From positions 1 to 9,476 of the forward strand of contig JBJXFY010000125.1 in NCBI GenBank assembly GCA_046155815.1: 9,476 bases of DNA, read 5' to 3'. Each line of letters begins with the position of its first letter. The first letter of the stretch is position 1. Positions 5,652-9,476 of this stretch are shown here, in pieces. Source of the stretch: JBJXFY01 sp046155815 (GTDB lineage Bacteria; Verrucomicrobiota; Verrucomicrobiia; Limisphaerales; CAIMTB01). Below the pieces are notes generated by a model. The model saw only the letters and a list, made by a program, of their open reading frames with translations, was not told where the DNA came from and ran no database searches. The position numbers were made by a program, and so were the translations under genes.

Positions 5652-6578
5652 ATGCCCGCCTCCGCCGTCGCGGCCTGCCCCGTCTGCGGCACGCCGCGGC
5701 ATCCGGGCGTCCTCGGCGGGCAATGCCCGCGCTGCGTGCTGCACGGCACGGTGAACGGGGCGTTTGGGAACGCGCCGCCGCCGGACGCCGCCGGCTGGGT
5801 GCCGGAAGATTTCGGTGACTTCATCATCGAGGAATGTGTTGGCCGCGGGCCGCGCGGCGTGGTGTACCGCGGCCTTCAGCCCAGCATCCTCCGGCCCGTT
5901 GCGCTCAAGTTTTTCGACGCCCCGCCGGAGCGGGCGGAGCACTTGATCGCCGCAGCGGACTGTCTCGGTTCGGCGGACCATCCGGCGCTGGCGCCGGTGT
6001 TCTGCGCCGGCGCGCACCGCGGGCGGCCGTACCTCGTGATGCCCTTCGCAGCCGGCGGCAACCTCCGCCGGCAGCTCGCCGGCGAGCCGCCCTCGGCCAT
6101 TCTGGTGGCGCGCCTCGTGGCCGTGCTGGCGCGGGCCGTGGCCGCCGCCCATCGCGCCGGCCTGACGCACTCGCGCCTGACGCCGGAAAATGTCGTCTTC
6201 GACGAGGCCGGCTACCCGACCGTCACGGATTTTGTGGCCGCCGGGCTGCCCGAGCCGGGTGGGGCAGCCGCGCGGCCGGCGGACGCGGAGTTCCTCGCCC
6301 CGGAGGCGGCCACGGCGTCCGCCGCCGGTCCCGCGGCCGACGTGTTTTCGCTCGGCGCGATCCTGCGCCTCTGCCTCCAGCCCGTCCGTTCGACCGACGA
6401 CGCCCCGGAATTCGGCTCCGGTCTGCGCGCGGTGGCGGGCCACTGCCTCGAACCGGACCCGGCTGCGCGCCCGCCCACCGCCGCGGCGCTTGCTGAAACC
6501 CTGGAACTCTGGCTCGACCATTCCGGCACATCGGCCTTGGAGCCCGTCGCCGAGGACGCCACCCCCGTGTGGGGCTGA
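5652..6578 (+). CDS. Zinc-ribbon protein-kinase-fold protein, predicted pseudokinase
   Basis: The 308-residue product starts with a zinc ribbon (Cys9, Cys12, Cys25, Cys28), then a serine/threonine-kinase fold over about 54-288. Retained features are the glycine loop VGRGPRGVVYRG (63-74), the ATP-anchoring lysine Lys86 in VALKFF, SADHPALAPVF (107-117), PEN at 178-180, Asp193 in TDF, APE at 216-218 and DVFSLGAIL (230-238). The catalytic loop that should read HRDLKPEN reads HSRLTPEN (173-180): the catalytic Asp is Arg175 and the loop Lys is Thr177. DFG reads DFV. Phosphotransfer is therefore unlikely, though nucleotide binding may remain. There is no membrane helix or C-terminal sensor domain, unlike many Planctomycete/Verrucomicrobial kinases, so it is probably cytosolic. 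It lies 14 bp after the ECF sigma gene. A role as partner or anti-sigma-like regulator of that factor is inference. The intact frame and the clustering of changes in the catalytic loop argue against simple gene decay. Confidence 0.82.
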   Translation: MPASAVAACPVCGTPRHPGVLGGQCPRCVLHGTVNGAFGNAPPPDAAGWVPEDFGDFIIEECVGRGPRGVVYRGLQPSILRPVALKFFDAPPERAEHLIAAADCLGSADHPALAPVFCAGAHRGRPYLVMPFAAGGNLRRQLAGEPPSAILVARLVAVLARAVAAAHRAGLTHSRLTPENVVFDEAGYPTVTDFVAAGLPEPGGAAARPADAEFLAPEAATASAAGPAADVFSLGAILRLCLQPVRSTDDAPEFGSGLRAVAGHCLEPDPAARPPTAAALAETLELWLDHSGTSALEPVAEDATPVWG

Positions 6579-6592
6579 GGGCGAGGCAGTCA

Positions 6593-6606
6593 CCCGGCGC
6601 GCCGGG
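6593..6606. repeat. 14-bp GC palindrome after the pseudokinase gene
   Basis: CCCGGCGCGCCGGG is perfectly self-complementary and begins 15 bp beyond the pseudokinase stop. No T-run follows. It could weaken read-through into the next gene or be a protein site. The rest of the 169-bp gap (6579-6747) holds a 5-bp GGCGG/CCGCC stem around 6627-6640 and a GGAAC at 6648-6652 resembling an ECF -35 element, without a clear -10. Confidence 0.3.
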
Positions 6607-6747
6607 CAGCGGTTGTCCCCGGATGGGCGGCGTGCCGCCAAGTCCTCGGAACGGGCTGTGACTTCTTGGACGGCACCGACACCTTCGCTGCAAGTCCCCG
6701 CCTTTGGATGTGCGCTTTTGCACCGCGCCGGGCATATCCGGGTGAAG

Positions 6748-8259
6748 ATGTCGCCGCCCGCCCCCGCCGCCGATGCCGCCCTGCTCCGCCGCTACGCAGA
6801 GCAGGGCGCCGAGGAAGCGTTTGCGGAGCTGGTCCGTCGGCACATCGGGCTGGTGCATGCGGCGGCGCGGCGGCAGGTGCCGGGCGAGGCCGCTGCGGCG
6901 GACGTGACACAGGCCGTCTTCACCGAGCTGGCCCGGCAGGCCCGCCGCCTTGCGCGGCACCCGGCCCTGGCCGGCTGGCTCCACACCACGACCCGCCACC
7001 TGGCGGCACGGCATGTCCGCGGCGAGACACGCCGCCAGCGCCGCGAACAGGAGGCCCATGCCATGCAGCAGATTGCGCGCGACGAAGCCCCGGATACCGC
7101 GTGGGACCGCGTCGGCCCCGTGCTCGACGCGGCCATGCACGGCCTCGGCGAAACCGACCGCCTCGTCGTGCTGCTGCGCTGCTTCGAGCGGAGGCCTTTC
7201 GCAGAGGTCGGCGCGCGGCTGGGCCTGTCCGAAAACGCCGCGCGTATGCGGGCGGACCGTGCGCTCGACCGGCTCCGCAGCCACCTTGCCCGGCGCGGCA
7301 TCACCTCCACCGCCACGGCGCTGGCCCTTGCGCTCGGCGGCAGCGCCGTCGCCACCGTCCCCGCGGCGTTGACGGCCAATGTCACCGCCGGTGCGCTCGC
7401 CGGGGCCGCCGGCTCAACCCTTGGAATCCTCACGCTCATGGCCTCCACCAAGCTCAAGTCAGCCGTCGCCGCCATCCTCGTCGTGGGCACCGGCACGGCG
7501 CTCGTCGTGCAGCACCAGGCCGGTGAACAGCTGCGTCGGGATAGTGCCGGACTGCGCGTTGAACTCGCCCGGTTGTCCGCCGACGCGGACGCCGCGCGCC
7601 AAGCTGCCGCGGACGCCGCCCAGCGAGCCGACGCAAGCCGGCCCGGGGACGAACTGCTGGCCCTGCGCGGGGAGGTCGGGCGGCTGCGGCGGGAGCTGGC
7701 ACGCTCGGCGGCCCGGCCGTCTCCCGCCCCTGCTGCGCCGGCACTGGTCACGCCTGCGCCGGAGCCGGCCGCTGAGCCCTTCACGGCCAGCGTGCAGGCG
7801 GTGATGCCGCCGGGACACACGCTGGTGGCCGGCGGCTGGGAATGGTCGGACGGCCGGCGGGGGCTGCTGCTGATCACGCCGACCGCACAGGTTTCCGCCG
7901 ACGGCGGCGAGATCGTGGAGATTGAGCACAAGACGGTGCTGGTGCCAGACGCGTTGCTGGACGAACTCGGCCTCGGCGCGCTGCGGACCGGCGACGCGGC
8001 GGCCGATGCGCAGGGCGTGCTGGAGCCGGAGCGCGCCGAGGCGCTGCTCAAGGCCTTCGAGGATCGGGGCGGCGTCGAAATCCTCGCTTCGCCCCGGATC
8101 ACCACGGCCAACGGCCGCCAGGCCGGCATCGGCCTGACCGGGGACGATATACCCTACGCGATCACGTTCGACGTGACCCCGACCGTCAACGCGGATGGGC
8201 AGATCGACCTCACCGCCGAAGGCCGCGCCGAGCGGCGCCCGCCGGTGCCCGGGCGGTGA
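6748..8259 (+). CDS. ECF-type sigma factor fused to membrane region, coiled coil and secretin-like domain
   Basis: This is a 503-residue composite protein. Residues 9-95 are sigma region 2 (LLRRYAEQGAEEAFAELVRRH, VTQAVFTELARQARRL, GWLHTTTRHLAARHVR); 122-182 are region 4 (LGETDRLVVLLRCFERRPFAEV, LGLSENAARMRADRALDRLR). Hydrophobic stretches follow at about 188-207, 210-231 and 238-254, interrupted by KLK at 235-237, so up to three membrane helices. Then comes an Arg/Ala/Asp/Glu-rich coiled coil (about 257-320), a Pro/Ala linker, and a C-terminal domain (345-490). Its EALLKAFEDRGGVEILASPRITTANGRQA and FDVTPTVNADGQIDLTAEG parts resemble the core of type II/III secretin domains, but far too short to form a channel. 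Verrucomicrobial sigma factors with a hydrophobic tail are familiar to me; the secretin-like end is what I infer here. I start at ATG 6748; GTG 6742 is an alternative. Three helices would put the C-terminus in the periplasm, suggesting a sigma factor held at the membrane by its own sensor. Confidence 0.8.
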   Translation: MSPPAPAADAALLRRYAEQGAEEAFAELVRRHIGLVHAAARRQVPGEAAAADVTQAVFTELARQARRLARHPALAGWLHTTTRHLAARHVRGETRRQRREQEAHAMQQIARDEAPDTAWDRVGPVLDAAMHGLGETDRLVVLLRCFERRPFAEVGARLGLSENAARMRADRALDRLRSHLARRGITSTATALALALGGSAVATVPAALTANVTAGALAGAAGSTLGILTLMASTKLKSAVAAILVVGTGTALVVQHQAGEQLRRDSAGLRVELARLSADADAARQAAADAAQRADASRPGDELLALRGEVGRLRRELARSAARPSPAPAAPALVTPAPEPAAEPFTASVQAVMPPGHTLVAGGWEWSDGRRGLLLITPTAQVSADGGEIVEIEHKTVLVPDALLDELGLGALRTGDAAADAQGVLEPERAEALLKAFEDRGGVEILASPRITTANGRQAGIGLTGDDIPYAITFDVTPTVNADGQIDLTAEGRAERRPPVPGR

Positions 8260-8281
8260 TTTTGGGGCAGCAAGGGGGAGC

Positions 8282-8421
8282 GCACGCCTCCGGCGTGCAG
8301 TTTTCGGAGTCACGCCGAAAACCTCGTGCGGACCAGCTTCCCTTCCTTCCTGGGCGATTGGGAAAATGGAGGGGCGAAGGTGTGTCGGGCGCGACGCCCG
8401 CCACGGCACGCCGGAGGCGTG
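8282..8421. repeat. Cluster of small hairpins with a 16-bp inverted repeat (REP/BIME-like)
   Basis: Four compact hairpins lie in the convergent gap between the sigma-fusion gene and trpC. They are GCACGCC-TCC-GGCGTGC (8282-8298), GTTTTCGG-7-CCGAAAAC (8300-8322), CGGGCG-CGA-CGCCCG (8386-8400) and CACGCC-GGA-GGCGTG (8407-8421). The first and last are reverse complements of one another: 8283-8298 pairs with 8406-8421 over 16 bases. The whole could therefore also fold as one large stem around a 107-bp loop. Short palindromes of this kind in inverted arrangement recall REP/BIME elements. No transposase (RAYT) is present in the window. They may also end transcription from both sides. Confidence 0.55.
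8300..8322. terminator. Possible bidirectional transcription-ending hairpin
   Basis: An 8-bp stem GTTTTCGG/CCGAAAAC with a 7-nt loop stands 41 bp after the sigma-fusion stop codon, in the gap where two genes converge. The stem itself supplies T- and A-runs, but no T-tract follows it on either strand, so intrinsic termination is uncertain. Confidence 0.3.
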
Positions 8422-8430
8422 ATCTCTCGC

Positions 8431-9234
8431 TCAGGCCAGCAGCCGCCGCGTGGCCTCGGCCACGTCCGGCTGCCGCATCAGCGACTCGCCGACAAGGATG
8501 GCGCGTGCGCCGCAGTTCCGGAGGCGGGCGACGTCGGCCGGCGTGTGGATGCCGCTTTCGGCCACGAGCAGCGTCTCCGCCGGCGAACGCGCCCCCCAGA
8601 GCCGGTCGGCGAGGCGTTCGGTGGTGGCGAGGTCCACGGAGAACGTCTTGAGGTTCCGGTTGTTCACGCCGATGAGCGGCGCGCCCAGCGCGACAGCGCG
8701 GTCCAGCTCCGCCTCGTCATGAACCTCGACCAGCGCGGCGAGACCGGCGGCGGTGGCCAGCTCGTGGAAGTGACGGAGCCGGGCGTCGTCCAAGATCGCG
8801 ACGATGAGCAGCACGGCGTCCGCGCCTGCCTCGACGGCCTCGAGGATCTGCCGCGCATCAATCACGAAATCCTTCCGCAGCAGCGGCAGGCCGACGGCGG
8901 CGCGGATGGCGCGCAGGTAGTCCAGCGAGCCCTGGAAGAACTTCTCATCCGTGAGCACGGAGAGGCACGCCGCGCCGGCGGACTCGTAGGCGCGGGCGAG
9001 GGCCACGGGATCGAAGTCGGCGCGGATGACGCCGGCGGAGGGCGAGGCCTTCTTGACTTCGGCGATCAGCGCCGCCGTCCCGGCCGGAGGCCGGCGCAGC
9101 GCGGCAAGGAAGTCGCGCCGCGGTCCGTGCCGCGCGACGGCGTCGCGGAGGACTTCCGCCGTGATCTCGCGCGCCGGCAGGCGCGCCAGCTCGCGGTGCT
9201 TCTCGGCGACGATGGTGTCGAGGATGTTGGGCAT
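8431..9234 (-). CDS. trpC: Indole-3-glycerol phosphate synthase
   Basis: This enzyme closes the indole ring of 1-(2-carboxyphenylamino)-1-deoxyribulose 5-phosphate, releasing CO2 and water, in tryptophan biosynthesis (cytosol). At 267 residues it is a full-length, monofunctional TIM-barrel TrpC without a fused TrpF. Diagnostic blocks are LIAEVKKASPSAG (56-68) with Glu59, Lys61 and the SPS turn, YESAGAACLSVLTDEKFFQG (83-102), LPLLRKDFVID (117-127) with the catalytic Lys121, LVEVH (168-172) with Glu170, GVNNRNLKTFSVDL (189-202), and AESGI (225-229) followed by GAxAILVGESLMR. The start is ATG 9232-9234, whose A is also the last base of the upstream TGA. A nine-residue longer start is rejected because it would read further into the neighbour. 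No other trp gene is in the window. It converges with the sigma-fusion gene across the hairpin cluster. Confidence 0.96.
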   Translation of the reverse strand: MPNILDTIVAEKHRELARLPAREITAEVLRDAVARHGPRRDFLAALRRPPAGTAALIAEVKKASPSAGVIRADFDPVALARAYESAGAACLSVLTDEKFFQGSLDYLRAIRAAVGLPLLRKDFVIDARQILEAVEAGADAVLLIVAILDDARLRHFHELATAAGLAALVEVHDEAELDRAVALGAPLIGVNNRNLKTFSVDLATTERLADRLWGARSPAETLLVAESGIHTPADVARLRNCGARAILVGESLMRQPDVAEATRRLLA

Positions 9235-9476
9235 CAGCGGACAGCTTCCATCTCGCGCCATTGCCCGGCGGCGGCGCGAAACCCGGCCTCATGCTCGGGC
9301 CAGTCATGAAGAATGGCGGGGTCGAAGTCCGCGCCGTTGGGCCAGACCACCGTGTGGACTTCCTCGTCCAGGCGCGCGGCGCGGAAGAGCGCGGGATCCT
9401 TCAGCGGGCCGTAGAGTTCGCCTTCCAACACTTCCGTAAAGCAGATGGTCCGGCTGGTCCCGTCGGCAAAGCGAAG
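9234..9476 (-). CDS. DUF2442-family protein (5' end outside window)
   Basis: The frame is open from the window edge to the TGA at 9234-9236, giving the last 80 residues. The visible part begins LRFADGTSRTICFTEVLEG and includes LYGPLKDPALFRAARLDEE, HTVVWPNGADFDPAILHDW and a charged tail. The FxDG, plus PLxDpxLF, plus VxWPNGADxxP pattern is that of DUF2442, a small domain of unknown biochemical role. A GTG at 9429-9431 could be taken as a start, but similarity extends upstream of it, so the true start is beyond the edge. Family members are often found beside a DUF4160-type gene, in pairs that have been suggested to be toxin-antitoxin-like; the partner, if present, would lie upstream outside this window. 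It overlaps trpC by one base (TGATG), which implies coupled translation. Confidence 0.78.
   Translation of the reverse strand, partial: LRFADGTSRTICFTEVLEGELYGPLKDPALFRAARLDEEVHTVVWPNGADFDPAILHDWPEHEAGFRAAAGQWREMEAVR

Noticed and set aside
5634..6641. Minus-strand open frame of 335 codons
   Set aside because: It is antisense to the pseudokinase gene. It is Arg/Gly-rich with no domain, while the plus strand shows the zinc ribbon and kinase motifs.
6190..6747. Upstream extension of the sigma-fusion frame
   Set aside because: This part overlaps the pseudokinase in another frame and its translation is low-complexity. The sigma domain begins just after ATG 6748.
6792..8129. Minus-strand open frame of 445 codons
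   Set aside because: It is antisense to the sigma-fusion gene, with a Ser/Arg/Ala-rich translation that lacks any motif.
8326..9309. Plus-strand open frame of 327 codons
   Set aside because: It is antisense to trpC, which is unmistakable on the other strand.

Overview
The window is about 9.5 kb of GC-rich chromosomal DNA, densely coding and without any recognisable mobile element, rRNA, tRNA or CRISPR. The gene content suggests a Gram-negative member of the Verrucomicrobiota, most plausibly Opitutaceae-like. The reasons are a sigma factor with a hydrophobic membrane region and C-terminal extension, a planctomycete/verrucomicrobial-type ECF sigma factor next to a zinc-ribbon kinase-like protein, a porin-like N-terminus, few clear Shine-Dalgarno sequences, and short hairpin repeats between genes. 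This placement is inference from family memory, not from a search.

Left part (1-4311): a sulfur-assimilation block. On the minus strand, running right to left, are a YezD-family small protein (DUF2292), a sulfate ABC-transporter substrate-binding protein, an M14-type zinc carboxypeptidase/AstE-like protein, cysteine synthase CysK and the N-terminal part of a secreted coiled-coil protein that is probably an outer-membrane porin. The gaps are 57, 18, 5 and 36 bp, so they look like one operon. Divergent from it on the plus strand is an Rrf2-family regulator. The 169-bp gap between them is strikingly A+T-rich locally and carries a good sigma-70 promoter for the operon (TTCACA-N17-TATAAA, minus strand), overlapped by an opposing TATAAT and two CAACTG direct repeats. 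The picture is a CymR-like arrangement in which a sulfur-responsive Rrf2 protein controls sulfate capture and cysteine synthesis.

Middle (4394-8259): a VOC/glyoxalase-fold protein on the minus strand, then three plus-strand genes that look like a signalling module. These are an ECF-type sigma factor, a zinc-ribbon protein-kinase-fold protein whose catalytic loop has lost the HRD aspartate (a predicted pseudokinase), and a second ECF-type sigma factor fused to a hydrophobic membrane region, a coiled coil and a short secretin-like C-terminal domain. No conventional anti-sigma factor is present, so the pseudokinase and the membrane/secretin extension are candidates for that role.

Right end (8260-9476): a 171-bp convergent spacer packed with small GC-rich hairpins, including a 16-bp inverted repeat. 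Then, on the minus strand, come trpC (indole-3-glycerol phosphate synthase) and, overlapping its start by one base, a DUF2442-family gene cut by the window edge.

No gene-free stretch exceeds 300 bp. The longest are 3675-3843, 6579-6747 and 8260-8430, and their contents are described in the entries. The tight spacing, the one-base overlap and the homogeneous composition argue for native chromosomal genes rather than recent transfer.
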